The notes beneath the pieces were generated by a model, which had not been told where the DNA came from, did no database searches, and was given only the letters and a program-made list of their open reading frames with translations. The translations under genes and the position numbers were made by a program. Below, one piece after another: positions 16,401 through 22,262 of a stretch of DNA of 55,423 nt (positions are counted from its first letter, which is position 1; each line of letters begins with the position of its first letter). Location of the stretch: contig JAHDCU010000011.1 of assembly GCA_020629715.1 (NCBI GenBank), positions 1-55,423 on the forward strand, given 5' to 3'. Origin of the DNA: Saprospiraceae bacterium. Lineage in GTDB: Bacteria > Bacteroidota > Bacteroidia > Chitinophagales > Saprospiraceae.

Positions 16401-19202
16401 AGCATAGATGCAGGTAGTTATGATAATTGTACAGATGTCAAGGTTGAAATAAGACGTCTTGATGCTCCGCCATCATGTGGTAATATTGGAGGATTTGACC
16501 ATAACAATAACACCACATACAATAATGATGGACACTCCAATGATAGTGCTAACGATACCGATGGAGGTGAGTACGTAAAATTCTGTTGTGAAGACCTTAC
16601 AGAAACTGATTCAGATGGGACACCATTTGGTATCGTTAGAGTAGAAGTACGTGTATGGGATGATGCCGATGGAGATGGAATTGCTGGAACTCCAGCACCA
16701 GCGGGAGCTGACAATATGAATACTACTTGGGTCAATGTTAGGGTAGAAGATAAGGCACCTACTTCTATTAGCTGTCCAGCAGATATTACTATCTCATGTG
16801 ATCAGGATCATGAGAATTTAGATATAACTGGAGTACCCAATGCATTTACTACATGTGGGGTATTTGGAGTCGATGATTATACGGATAACGGCGATCTTGT
16901 CTGCGGAGCAGGTGTAATCAGAAGAGACTGGAAAGTAAATGGATCAACAGTATGTCAGCAGTTAATCACGAAGACAGCAGGTCCAGTATGGGATGGAGAG
17001 AATAACATTTCATGGCCAGTAGACTATGATGGTTCAGCATTCCCAGATAGAGATCCTTTAGAGTGTCCATATGAGACTACAGATACAGGTGAGCCAAGCT
17101 TCTCTAACACTCATCCATGTGATCAGATTGCGGTAAGCAGTACGACACAAGTATTTGAGCAAGAAGATGGAGCATGTTTGAAGAAGTTAATCGACTGGAC
17201 AGTAATTGACTGGTGCCAATATGCACCAAACGATACTGGTTGGAACGGAGAAGGTCTATATACTCATACGCAAGTAATCAAGATCATTGATACAAACGGA
17301 CCTGAGTTAACAAACTGTACAGATGAGATGTATGAGGTTGATGCTGATTGTGTAGCATTCCCAACGTTAACAAACACTGCAGTAGATACAAGTGAGTGTG
17401 GAGAAGGATGGTTGAAGTGGCAAGTACTTGTAGATACATGGGGCGATGGATCAATCGACTGGGAGTATACTTCATTCGTAGCTTCTACATCTAACTTCAA
17501 TACAGATGCAAATGGAAATGGAATTCCAGATAGATACTTAAGTCCAACACAGAGTGGAGGAGCAGTAAGTGTATCTATCATTGAGGCATTAGGAGCAAAC
17601 TCAAATCACAAAGTGACTTGGTTAGTAACTGATGGATGTGGCAATGTAGCAGAATGTGCGACTGAGTTTATGGTAGCAGATAAGAAAGCACCTACACCAT
17701 ACTGTGTAAGTCTAAGTACTGCGATCATGGATCAGTCAGGAACAGTAGAGCTATGGGCAAGTGACTTCAACTTAGGAGCATTTGATAACTGTACAGCACA
17801 GGAAAATTTATTATTCTCATTCAGTGGTACGGCATATGAGCCAAATATGACATTTACAGAAGCTGATTGTGGTCTTAACGTAATCGAAGTATATGTATGG
17901 GATGAGGTAGGTAATAATGATTACTGTACGGTAGAGTTGACCGTGGATGGTTTTAATTGTGGTAACGGTGAAAGAGCAGTGATATCTGGTTTGATCGCGA
18001 CGGAAAATGATGAAACTATAGATCATGTAATGGTCGATCTGAATGAAGATTCACAATTTATTAATAGATTAGATTCTACATCATTAGATGGGCTATATGC
18101 ATTTAATGATAATCCGATGTACCTTGATTATGAGGTAACACCATCGAAGGATGAGGATTACATGAATGGTGTAAGTACATTGGATCTGCTTTTGATACAA
18201 AAGCATATTCTTGGAGTTGATTATTTAGATTCGCCATATCAGGTAATCGCAGCGGATATTAATGATAGTGAATCTGTGAGTGCATTAGATCTCATTGAGT
18301 TAAGAAAATTGATCTTGGCAGTATATGATGAATTGCCAAATAATGAGAGTTGGAGATTTGTTGATGCTAAGCAATCATTTGATGATATTTATGTGCCGTG
18401 GCCATTTAATGAGAGTATAAATCTTCCAAGCTTAGACAACGATGAAATGAGTGAGAACTTTATTGGTGTAAAAATTGGTGATGTAAATGGTAGTGTTGCA
18501 GCAAATGCAAATAGTATAAGCACAGAGATTCGATCCGCAGAGGCATTAGATTTTGTTATTGACGATGTATCAGTAGTTACAGGAAACTCTATAAGAGTTG
18601 ATGTAAGCTCAAATAATTTTGTAGAAGTATTTGGATATCAATTTACGCTTGATTTGGCGGATCTGGAGTTGAATACTATAGAATCAGGAGCATTGAATAT
18701 TGATCCAAGTATGTATGTGGTGCATAGCAACGGAGATATGACCTTTAGTTATACAAATATTAATGGAGCAACATTTGATCCAAATGACGTTCTCTTCACA
18801 ATGATATTTGACGTGATTTCAGACAATAGATTGAAGAATATGATTAGATTGACAGATAATATCACAAAATCGGAAGCATATAAGTACGAGTCCCTAGAGG
18901 TCATTAAAGTCGAATTATCAACACGTGATAGCAAAGGATTAGCTTTTGAATTGTTTCAAAATGAGCCGAATCCATTTGTGGATCAAACTACTATAGGATT
19001 TATTTTACCTGAGGCCGCTCATGCATCATTTACCTTATATGATATTTCTGGCAAAGTCATAAAAGAGATAAAGAGTGATTATGAGGCGGGTTATAATACG
19101 ATAGTGATTAGTAAAGATGAGTTGAATATTTCTGGAGTATTGTACTATGAACTACAATCTGGATCATTTATAGCGTCTAAGAAAATGATCGTTATCGAAT
19201 AA
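4482..19202 (+). CDS. Giant T9SS-secreted multi-repeat surface protein (4906 residues)
   Basis: A single 14.7-kb frame encodes a signal peptide (1-34, ending VSAQ) and a long Cys-containing N-terminal region. HYR-type domains lie at about 1206-1385. Ten tandem 93-residue repeats occupy 1471-2400, and about five degenerate relatives 2401-2860. More HYR-like modules follow, then a lamin-tail-like domain (about 3030-3215, starting LLLISEITQDGNN) and a proprotein-convertase P-like domain (about 3227-3385, with LTSPEGTQVDLFS and GTWTLEIGDG). An uncharacterised SCWGT module (3561-3658) comes next. Further Cys-rich modules containing WTVIDWCQ lead to a dockerin-like segment (4558-4619), a cohesin-like domain (about 4687-4800) and a type A T9SS signal (about 4823-4905; NEPNPF, LYDISGKVI, KKMIVIE). 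No catalytic domain is seen. It is probably an adhesin or matrix protein. The low-level domain names come from motif reading, not a search. Confidence 0.9.
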   Translation: MNNTIMIYTHVKNVCKAVLLLSLFVIGAKEVSAQGATCEMATQLCGGASFPAITGGGNTTTSSSSNCLGVTRNETWFYVFIDASGSISAPVSIAPGSDIDFGAWGPFADTNSCGSISTANEVSCDYTTTNGGTLTIAGATVGEYYYILISNFGNSAGTITMGANTGTGSISCDPPPPPACSVNGVPTLTIGACQGMGTTDVTDDIFTVSLDVDFADASSATVTLDGMAMTSTNTMTTTGGTVTYSINLPADGAAGNPGVVVIGDGTGTCTIDFTDFDSPASCSPVDCDADAGTITANTMVLCNLGNAGITQLVLNSNNDFNATPADPCGLAGTPGIIYGLYTALPTSDDSAADPNFISFVGDGPINDPANVTQAIDYGGLSFGSTPTNAATNYNTEFFICPIYSFDQNTDPNISGGTTAVDYDCGPPEDLCRDVNEAACVSFTVLEPIVFSNDMLVCNADPYTGELTVDVAGGTPALDGSMFTITNTGGNGTLGAPMAANGSTITLSDLADGPFEITATDGNGCSTTFAGVWNQPTIMLTACEDKVCTSLPSGDPCAQSSMILTDCITGVITPQLGTFTMTMPGDGFNGPDGSGFSITNSGGSVVFTANSVAQGATVTTTGLDPNDTYFLSFVDGFGDGFSCTDSGGTLTNGDGAGNNFGTVYTYTPGDWVGTFCGDRDNANFPNGDGTNFGPFPLGSPTPYVDPIGIITGPGITDNGDNTADFDPVAAGPGSHTINYDFTDAQGCVLNRTVTIDVCQPPANPIPDATCFPSCTADAVPMLTVTDGGGATAADAFEWYDSGAVDADGQPTGTLLGTGMSFDPSAQPGFDPMVEVCTSFFVFARGPESTGNPISGDVACYSCPAEVDFYRCVAGNPDWEAPLLPVCSGDQLPLHTLTTDPVDATSVWSIVSIDGTNAPVTAPFAGDPGPTAFTTTAGGGMVTITLASGANPGEMFLSGAGDGNWDSCVFVEIEHYKNSICGGCNANGDCDLTCGAGVTEFIQVCPLPDVAWEAGPICCTADPVFLGGADPGGLVSLTAIGGSYPVFQNGQWTGEGVSFVDPDGTPANGDEYYQFDPMGLDGDITVIYFGGAPCLNQAAMDFDVSCNPILADLDDITVCPGGIVSESTIFTELDDSNIQISTAGLAAAGGTDLTNVAVNAADGTAQIASFTATATEGTYTVMVTAAQSNANGCMQTVSFDIVVEDNNGLTFTNCPISDIMKGTDNGACSAVVTWDAPTAIDDCTSQSSITVTQTAGPASGSMLPVGTTTITYEANDGNGNTTTCSFDVIVMDTEDPSITCVNDVVTNTSADGNGNCTAVVSGLAPTASDNCGVSTTTYAITGATMATGSNDASGTTFNLGTSYVTYVATDAAGNNSSCTFAVLVTDDEAPSITCPANVTNLVCGDAIPTPTDLAGLSASDNCTALADLRLTVSDFDNGLSYCDNSRAIVRTYTVTDASGNQTTCTQTLSYVQDVTPPMVTVPAAALVLDCDDISATSSPAAQINDWLSSASATDACDENPIVTHDFVMSDLDVCAAADYMITVNFTATDDCGNSASASQTINVTVDTTAPTITAPAAALALDCDDISATSSPTVEILNWLYSATAEDACDSNPSITHSFDMSQLDVCAAADYMITVTFTATDLCGNSSTATQTIDVTVDDDDPMITAPAAPLALSCSDINETSTASGLIHQWLSQASATDGCDGSPTVTNSFDSGLLDVCAAADYMITVTFTATDACGNTSEATQTIDITVDDDDPMVTVPAAPLALDCSDISETSSPAAQIDAWLATATASDACDSDPVLTHSFDMSDLDVCAAADYMLTVTFTATDACGNTSTGTQTIDVTVDDDDPMVTVPAAPLALDCSDISNTASPAAQIDAWLATASASDACDSDPVLTHSFDMSDLDVCAAADYMLTVTFTATDACGNTSTGTQTIDITVDDDDPMVTVPAAPLALDCADISSTSSPAAQIDAWLATASGSDGCSGNVKVSNSFDMSELDVCAAADYMLTVTFTATDDCGNTSTGTQTIDITVDTTDPVLTVPAAPLALDCADISSTTSPAAQIDAWLATASVTDACDADPVLTHSFDMGDLDVCAASDYMITVTFTATDGCGNTSTGTQTIDITVDTTDPVLTVPAAPLALDCADISSTTSPAAQIDAWLATASVTDACDADPVLTHSFDMGDLDVCAASDYMITVTFTATDGCGNTSTGTQTIDVTVDATDPVLTVPAAPLALDCADISSTSSPAAQIDAWLATASATDACDADPVLTHSFDMGDLDICAAADYMITVTFTATDGCGNTSTGTQTIDVTVDDDDPMVTAPAAPLALDCANISGTSSPAAQIDAWMATASASDGCDSDPVLTHNFDMSELDICAAADYMITVTWTATDGCGNTSTASQTIDVTVDDEAPMITTMADDITVECNGASNSAELLDWLNNNGNAVATDDCTDVIWSNDYGTFAAGACSGTESVTVTFTATDNCGNTSTTQGTLTIDDTTVPTWEIDPVDITLECDGSTDPYAEIQQWLDAVGYGDAEDDCSVVVYSNNYTTLSDECGATGTATVTFTATDACGNAISRDATVTVIDNFGPEITSPAKDETVECDGAGNTAQLQAWLDANGGAMASDICGDFTWNTPVLMTTIDNCGNTSEAVYMFAATDDCGNVSANTIASFIIIDTTEPSFTTDPMDMTVECDGLGNTAALQTWLDSNGGAVATDICGGDVTGAGDDDSEGWSYDLVSTNDLCSNTAEYTYVFTATDACGNSETRQAVFTIEDTTSPLIVGGSDLTTECDQSNANNDDDLLAWISMNAGATATDDCSDMVTWTNDFDVANWVDGCNDTRFVDVTFTATDDCGNESSVTFRFGTEDTTPPVFTNCPRPDIVENAETDHCDAYVNFSFPEAIDNCGDPTITNLSPVNPATGMPFTTGDRFPVGTTILTFEAMDDCGNVTECTLKVIVNDYWEVPMITCPVDVTVGNDPFECGAIVNDLAPQVSDSCPDNLVVTYQIEDDNGDVIATGLTDASGFNFPVGTNTLTYSVQDQPLLLISEITQDGNNPNGGMAALPFPEADGDDYIEITNFGGADYDLSCLIIERVLPGGGTETFTVPANTILAPGEVLVLHYGPGTDDVTAPNYLFNLATGTDLAANDVANYLVYYGDNNIDAMMMFADAEGGIIRTEIFDTDTPADFVLAEACNPITLEMYNPSYPAPVDNGGMTSLQSIEAHVATCTTIIQVDDIQDPFCAEYELSDFDGSIGAISSGMCNQFTVIVPTSLTIGEVNILDLQITHADISELDVTLTSPEGTQVDLFSAICAGTSNMNTSLNLDATVAIDDAAACADVNSGGFLLASGLKDFYGEEAMGTWTLEIGDGLLGNDGSLDNWILQIADILPYSQMDTIINNEVGLCGATFEWVHPELADNCCSGTIEVSYSSDDDIIVQVGGIIEGGSDASEFFEVGTTTVKYTLTDDAGNMSMCSFDVTVLDVEDPVAICPADITINLAGGECRTPVFFLLDGTDNCSVSSLTSIPESGSDFEIGITEVTIFAEDPSGNINSCTFNVTVIEFVPDPTLIMACNDEINLSLDNNCSAELTADMILEGSNYGCFEDFCIEVIDAHGNVHASTFNVTDINQSFTVSIIDCLGGGSSCWGTVNIEEKLLPEIECPADITISCNQDPEDRSPITNQLLTGEMTLLTCEPGGNGWYEDVMTDNGNCNDPRASIVRTWYFEDSAGNRVSCEQNITIDAFDLADVVFPPDFDNNNPFDCKDVADFPLLTTPEGYPNDPIDGTGYPTLNGIPVQATGNLCGVSMNVSDEIYDICDGSYEILRTWKVRNMCGPVTPTNPLTHVQVIKVLDSTGPNLGHSLDDITVSTGPWSCDADVILPLPDKFDDYCGSATTFDANIFGGGLIDIDGSIAGGDLSVRALGLDNGDTYTIVYSVSDPCGNITEMPIQVSVVDQTPPTPVVKQDIIMSLTSSGSASDGTSKLYSASIDAGSYDNCTDVKVEIRRLDAPPSCGNIGGFDHNNNTTYNNDGHSNDSANDTDGGEYVKFCCEDLTETDSDGTPFGIVRVEVRVWDDADGDGIAGTPAPAGADNMNTTWVNVRVEDKAPTSISCPADITISCDQDHENLDITGVPNAFTTCGVFGVDDYTDNGDLVCGAGVIRRDWKVNGSTVCQQLITKTAGPVWDGENNISWPVDYDGSAFPDRDPLECPYETTDTGEPSFSNTHPCDQIAVSSTTQVFEQEDGACLKKLIDWTVIDWCQYAPNDTGWNGEGLYTHTQVIKIIDTNGPELTNCTDEMYEVDADCVAFPTLTNTAVDTSECGEGWLKWQVLVDTWGDGSIDWEYTSFVASTSNFNTDANGNGIPDRYLSPTQSGGAVSVSIIEALGANSNHKVTWLVTDGCGNVAECATEFMVADKKAPTPYCVSLSTAIMDQSGTVELWASDFNLGAFDNCTAQENLLFSFSGTAYEPNMTFTEADCGLNVIEVYVWDEVGNNDYCTVELTVDGFNCGNGERAVISGLIATENDETIDHVMVDLNEDSQFINRLDSTSLDGLYAFNDNPMYLDYEVTPSKDEDYMNGVSTLDLLLIQKHILGVDYLDSPYQVIAADINDSESVSALDLIELRKLILAVYDELPNNESWRFVDAKQSFDDIYVPWPFNESINLPSLDNDEMSENFIGVKIGDVNGSVAANANSISTEIRSAEALDFVIDDVSVVTGNSIRVDVSSNNFVEVFGYQFTLDLADLELNTIESGALNIDPSMYVVHSNGDMTFSYTNINGATFDPNDVLFTMIFDVISDNRLKNMIRLTDNITKSEAYKYESLEVIKVELSTRDSKGLAFELFQNEPNPFVDQTTIGFILPEAAHASFTLYDISGKVIKEIKSDYEAGYNTIVISKDELNISGVLYYELQSGSFIASKKMIVIE
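8892..11681 (+). repeat. Ten tandem 279-bp (93-residue) protein repeats
   Basis: Unit starts fall exactly every 279 bp: 8892, 9171, 9450, 9729, 10008, 10287, 10566, 10845, 11124 and 11403. There is no insertion or deletion in 2790 bp. Each unit has the plan Asp-rich start (DDDDPM or TTDP), VPAAPLALDC, IS..SSPAAQIDAWLA, a DAC or DGC turn, HSFDM..LDVCAAADYM, TVTFTATDACGNTS, TQTIDVTV. Four Cys per unit suggest disulfides. The acidic run may bind calcium. The fold is probably Ig/HYR-like. Confidence 0.95.
10527..11053 (+). repeat. Perfect 248-bp direct repeat inside the array (units 7 and 8)
   Basis: Positions 10527-10774 are identical to 10806-11053, at an offset of exactly one 279-bp unit. Flanking bases differ (t/a before, a/g after). 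Silent sites agree throughout, which points to recent duplication or gene conversion between neighbouring units. Other units differ at many silent positions. Confidence 0.9.
15162..15455 (+). other. SCWGT module in the 4906-residue protein
   Basis: This module of about 98 residues begins CNDEINLSLDNNCSAEL and continues with DMILEGSNYGCFEDF. It has SCWGT at 15375-15389, then EEKLLPEIECPADITISCNQ. The same order of residues recurs near the N terminus of the 1517-residue protein and inside the truncated protein at the window end. I do not recognise a named family. Confidence 0.75.
18153..18338 (+). other. Dockerin-like segment of the 4906-residue protein
   Basis: Two duplicated EF-hand-like half sites are readable: MNGVSTLDLLLIQKHILGV and AADINDSESVSALDLIELRK. 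This matches the type I dockerin pattern of a Ca-binding loop followed by a helix with paired hydrophobic residues. The first half has a shortened loop. Nearly the same segment occurs in the 1517-residue protein (45261-45443). Confidence 0.75.
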
Positions 19203-19224
19203 AAACTGAAAATAAATCATAAAT

Positions 19225-19258
19225 GAAAAAAGGGCTTCGCTTGCGAGGCCCTTTTTTT
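19225..19258. terminator. Rho-independent terminator after the giant gene
   Basis: A GC-rich hairpin (gggcttcgc / gcgaggccc) is flanked by an A run before and seven T after. It lies 23 bp past the stop codon of the giant gene and directly before truA. The A run makes it potentially bidirectional, but the gene layout needs only plus-strand action. Confidence 0.9.
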
Positions 19259-19275
19259 ATGACCATTTTTGTAAA

Positions 19276-20016
19276 ATGCATAACTATAAACTTATCATTG
19301 ACTACGATGGTACAGACTTTAAAGGTTGGCAAAGGCAGAGTAGCGTACGATCGGTACAGGGAGATATAGAACATGCTATATCCACCTTTCTGAATACATC
19401 CATAGAGTTGATCGGTTGTGGTCGTACAGATGCAACTGTACATGGTAAAAATTATGTGGCTAATTTTCTGACTAATAAACCATTGGATATAGATCAGTTC
19501 AGATATAAAGTCAATAGAATACTCGATCGAGATGTCATCATCCGATCTATAGAGGAGGTTGCTCTAGACTTTCATGCTCGATTTGATGCGCTCTCAAGAT
19601 CATATCAGTATTTTATTATTACTGAAGTAGATCCTTTCAGAGATCGGTATAGCTATCGGTCACCTTATCAGCTAGATCGCTCTATGCTAGATACTTGTGC
19701 AGATTTGATTAGGAAATCTAATGATTTCATGTGCTTTTGTAAGACTGGATCTGATAATACTGGCTATAGATGTAGTATTCATCATTCATTTTGGAGCTAT
19801 GAGCAGCTTGATAATAATCTTCATTTGACTTTCAATATCAAGGCTAATCGTTTCTTACGAGGCATGGTAAGATTGTTAGTAGGAGCACAGATCAATGTTG
19901 CTAGAGGTAAGATAAGCATTTCATCATTTCAAGATGCCTTGACGAATCAAAATGACATGGATATCAACTGGAGTGTTCCTGGGAAAGCACTCTTCTTTAT
20001 GGGTGCTGAGTATTGA
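19276..20016 (+). CDS. truA: tRNA pseudouridine(38-40) synthase TruA
   Basis: This 246-residue enzyme isomerises uridines 38-40 in the tRNA anticodon arm. The N-terminal motif YKLIIDYDGTDFKGWQRQ is typical of TruA. The catalytic Asp52 lies in GCGRTDATVHG. The C-terminal half has FLRGMVRLLVGAQINVARG, equivalent to the conserved FLxxMVRxxVG motif. Length is normal. It starts 18 bp after the terminator of the giant gene, so its promoter must overlap that terminator or readthrough must occur. The following genes run in the opposite direction. Confidence 0.96.
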   Translation: MHNYKLIIDYDGTDFKGWQRQSSVRSVQGDIEHAISTFLNTSIELIGCGRTDATVHGKNYVANFLTNKPLDIDQFRYKVNRILDRDVIIRSIEEVALDFHARFDALSRSYQYFIITEVDPFRDRYSYRSPYQLDRSMLDTCADLIRKSNDFMCFCKTGSDNTGYRCSIHHSFWSYEQLDNNLHLTFNIKANRFLRGMVRLLVGAQINVARGKISISSFQDALTNQNDMDINWSVPGKALFFMGAEY

Positions 20017-20130
20017 CCTAATTGTATGATTGAGTAGAGATGGTCTTTTAATTAGTTCTGGTCAAGCATACCTTATAAAGTATCCTTGAAATTAAATGTC
20101 TCTTTATATAAAATAAGAGTTGGAGCATAA

Positions 20131-20161
20131 AAAAAGCCCGACACTAAGGTGTCAGGCTTCT
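20131..20161 (-). terminator. Terminator of the rplU-rpmA operon
   Basis: A hairpin with arms agcc.gacac and gtgtc.ggct (one mismatch) is followed on the minus strand by a run of seven T. It lies about 30 bp past the rpmA stop codon. On the plus strand it also falls after truA, with a weaker T run. Confidence 0.85.
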
Positions 20162-20189
20162 ATTTTTTGAGAGTAGATAGTGTAGTTAT

Positions 20190-20822
20190 TTACTTTCCTC
20201 CATCTAGCTCATCTTGCCAAGCTTTAAGTTCGTCCCATTTACCTTCTGCAGCCATTTTAGCTTGTGCAGGCCAAGTTGTAGGGTCGTGCATTTTATATCT
20301 ATTACCAGCGGCTAATAATATTTCTTTGATCTGATCAGCACTAGCATCTGCTACTTTTGCAAAAGTCTCTAATCCGCCTTCAGCAAGTAGAGAGGCAATT
20401 TTAGGACCTACACCTTCGATTTTCTTAAGATCATCAGCTTTCGCATCAGATTTTGGTGCTGCTTTTTTGGTTTCTTTTGCTGGAGCTGGAGCCGCTGCTT
20501 TCGGAGCGGTATGTGGCTTTTCAGCTTTTGGAGCTTTTTTAGGAGGTGCTGCTTTAGTAACTACCTCGCCTTCGGGTGTTACATTTACGTATGTCCTATT
20601 ATTTTTCTTTTTCATAAAAGATACAGTGCCATCTACACGTGCATGTAGTGTATGATCTTTACCCATATATACATTAGTACCTGGGTGAAACCTCGTACCT
20701 CTTTGACGAATTAATATATTTCCTGCTGTTGCGAATTGACCACCGAAGAGTTTCACTCCCAGTCGTTTACTATTACTGTCACGTCCATTGTCCGTAGAAC
20801 CTACACCTTTTTTATGTGCCAT
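20190..20822 (-). CDS. rpmA: 50S ribosomal protein L27 with C-terminal helix-hairpin-helix extension
   Basis: Residues 1-88 are a standard bacterial L27 ([34 protein letters not shown]), which reaches towards the peptidyl transferase centre. The protein is 210 residues instead of about 85-90. Residues 90-128 form an Ala/Pro/Lys linker. Residues 129-210 form a compact domain with the helix-hairpin-helix signature [19 protein letters not shown] and an ending [22 protein letters not shown]. From memory, a very similar domain is commonly attached to L21 in Bacteroidota; here L21 is plain and L27 carries it. The gene lies 26 bp after rplU and ends at a strong terminator. L27 identity is certain; the role of the extension (possibly RNA contact) is unknown. 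Confidence 0.95.
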   Translation of the reverse strand: MAHKKGVGSTDNGRDSNSKRLGVKLFGGQFATAGNILIRQRGTRFHPGTNVYMGKDHTLHARVDGTVSFMKKKNNRTYVNVTPEGEVVTKAAPPKKAPKAEKPHTAPKAAAPAPAKETKKAAPKSDAKADDLKKIEGVGPKIASLLAEGGLETFAKVADASADQIKEILLAAGNRYKMHDPTTWPAQAKMAAEGKWDELKAWQDELDGGK

Positions 20823-20848
20823 TGTTTATAGTCTTTTTGATTAGTGAA

Positions 20849-21160
20849 TTACCCGACGATACTGTCGATTTTTAATTTCGTAAATCTCTGGCGGTGACCA
20901 TTCTTTACTTTATAGCCTTTTCTTCTTTTCTTTTTGAAAACCAGTACTTTATCACCTTTTTGGTGACCTAATACTGTGGTTTTTACAGAGGCTCCACTTA
21001 CCTTAGGACTTCCTATAGTAGTTGCTCCATCTTTACCTAGAAGTAATACATCATCAAAAGAGAGATTGTCCCCTTCTGACGCATCCTGCTGGTGGACGAA
21101 AATCTCCTGACCTTCCTCAACTTTAAACTGCTGACCAGCAATAGATACTATTGCAAACAT
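20849..21160 (-). CDS. rplU: 50S ribosomal protein L21
   Basis: This 103-residue large-subunit protein binds 23S rRNA. It is recognised by MFAIVSIAGQQFKVEEGQEI at the start and KRRKGYKVKNGHRQRFTKLKI near the end. The length is that of a core L21 without the C-terminal extension often seen in the phylum. It is first in the rplU-rpmA operon, with a TAnnTTTG box 32 bp upstream. Confidence 0.97.
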   Translation of the reverse strand: MFAIVSIAGQQFKVEEGQEIFVHQQDASEGDNLSFDDVLLLGKDGATTIGSPKVSGASVKTTVLGHQKGDKVLVFKKKRRKGYKVKNGHRQRFTKLKIDSIVG

Positions 21161-21191
21161 GTGTTATGATTTAAATATTAATAATGGGCGG

Positions 21192-21199
21192 CAAAGATA
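21192..21199 (-). promoter_or_regulatory. -7 promoter element of rplU-rpmA
   Basis: On the minus strand TATCTTTG is a perfect TAnnTTTG box, 32 bp before the rplU start. It gives a short leader of about 25 nt. Confidence 0.6.
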
Positions 21200-21296
21200 T
21201 ACTAATTATTTGATAAACTCTAGTGGTAGTGGGCTATTGATGCTCATATATTTTTAACTATTATAAGTATTTTCAGATTATGATTATGTTAGTGTT

Positions 21297-22262
21297 ATGA
21301 TAGTAATAACTGGAGCTAGGGGATTTATAGGATCATGTGTAGCAAACTATTTGTACCGTAAGGGAAATAAGAATCTCATTTTAGTAGATGAGCTCAATAG
21401 AGCTGACAAAAATAGCAACGTAAGCGATCTTCCAGAAGACATTTTCATACCAAGGGAAAAATTAGTCCAGTTGTTGAGGAGTGGTTTTATTATTCCGAGA
21501 TCGATTATTCACTTGGGAGCTCGTACAGATACTACTTCTACGGATAAGGGCATCTTTGATCGCCTTAACTTGGAGTATTCTAAAGCCTTGTGGAATATCG
21601 CGGTCAAGTATGATATACCTTTCATTTACGCTAGTAGTGCCGCTACTTATGGACTAGGCGAACATGGCTATACTGTTGATTTATCCATTATAGACCAGCT
21701 TTCGCCACTCAATGAATATGCTCGTTCTAAGCAATATTTTGACCTTTGGGCCTTATCCCAAAATAATAAACCTTCTCAATGGGTTGGACTTAAGTTTTTT
21801 AATATATATGGACCTAATGAATATCATAAAGGTCGAATGGCTTCGGTAATCTTCCATACCTTTGATCAAGTTTCTAGTACAGGAGGGATGAAACTGTTTA
21901 AATCTCATAGAGAAGATATATCTAATGGTCATCAATCAAGAGATTTTGTATATATCAAAGATCTCCTAGATGTGATCTTCTTTTTTATTAATAATCCACA
22001 ACACAGCGGCATATTTAATTTGGGCACAGGCGAGGCTAGGACTTTTTTGGACCTAGCTAAAAACACTATGCTGAATATGGGTATAGATGAGAATATTTCA
22101 TTTATCGATACGCCTATGGATATTAGAGATAAGTACCAATATTTCACAGAAGCAGATATTTCTGGACTTCGTAAGGCAGGATATAGAAAAGACTTCCACA
22201 CCTTAGAAGAAGGAATAAATGATTACGTGAAAAACTACTTATCTGTCAATAAATATTATTGA
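21297..22262 (+). CDS. hldD: ADP-L-glycero-D-manno-heptose 6-epimerase family protein
   Basis: This 321-residue extended short-chain dehydrogenase has an N-terminal NAD(P)-binding TGARGFIGSCVA motif. Catalytic SSAATYG and Y-x-x-x-K (EYARSK) elements are present. The family-specific order FNIYGPNEYHKGRMASVIFH, then RDFVYIKDL and GIFNLGTGEARTF, matches HldD, which makes L,D-heptose for lipopolysaccharide core. No heptose kinase or transferase is adjacent, so the substrate is assigned from family resemblance. Its 3' end overlaps the convergent lipoprotein gene by 7 bp. A related sugar-nucleotide epimerase is the main alternative. Confidence 0.88.
   Translation: MIVITGARGFIGSCVANYLYRKGNKNLILVDELNRADKNSNVSDLPEDIFIPREKLVQLLRSGFIIPRSIIHLGARTDTTSTDKGIFDRLNLEYSKALWNIAVKYDIPFIYASSAATYGLGEHGYTVDLSIIDQLSPLNEYARSKQYFDLWALSQNNKPSQWVGLKFFNIYGPNEYHKGRMASVIFHTFDQVSSTGGMKLFKSHREDISNGHQSRDFVYIKDLLDVIFFFINNPQHSGIFNLGTGEARTFLDLAKNTMLNMGIDENISFIDTPMDIRDKYQYFTEADISGLRKAGYRKDFHTLEEGINDYVKNYLSVNKYY

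Noticed and set aside
22256-22262. Overlap of hldD and the lipoprotein gene as a sign of mis-annotation
   Set aside because: A 7-bp tail-to-tail overlap is normal and both proteins have well-supported features.
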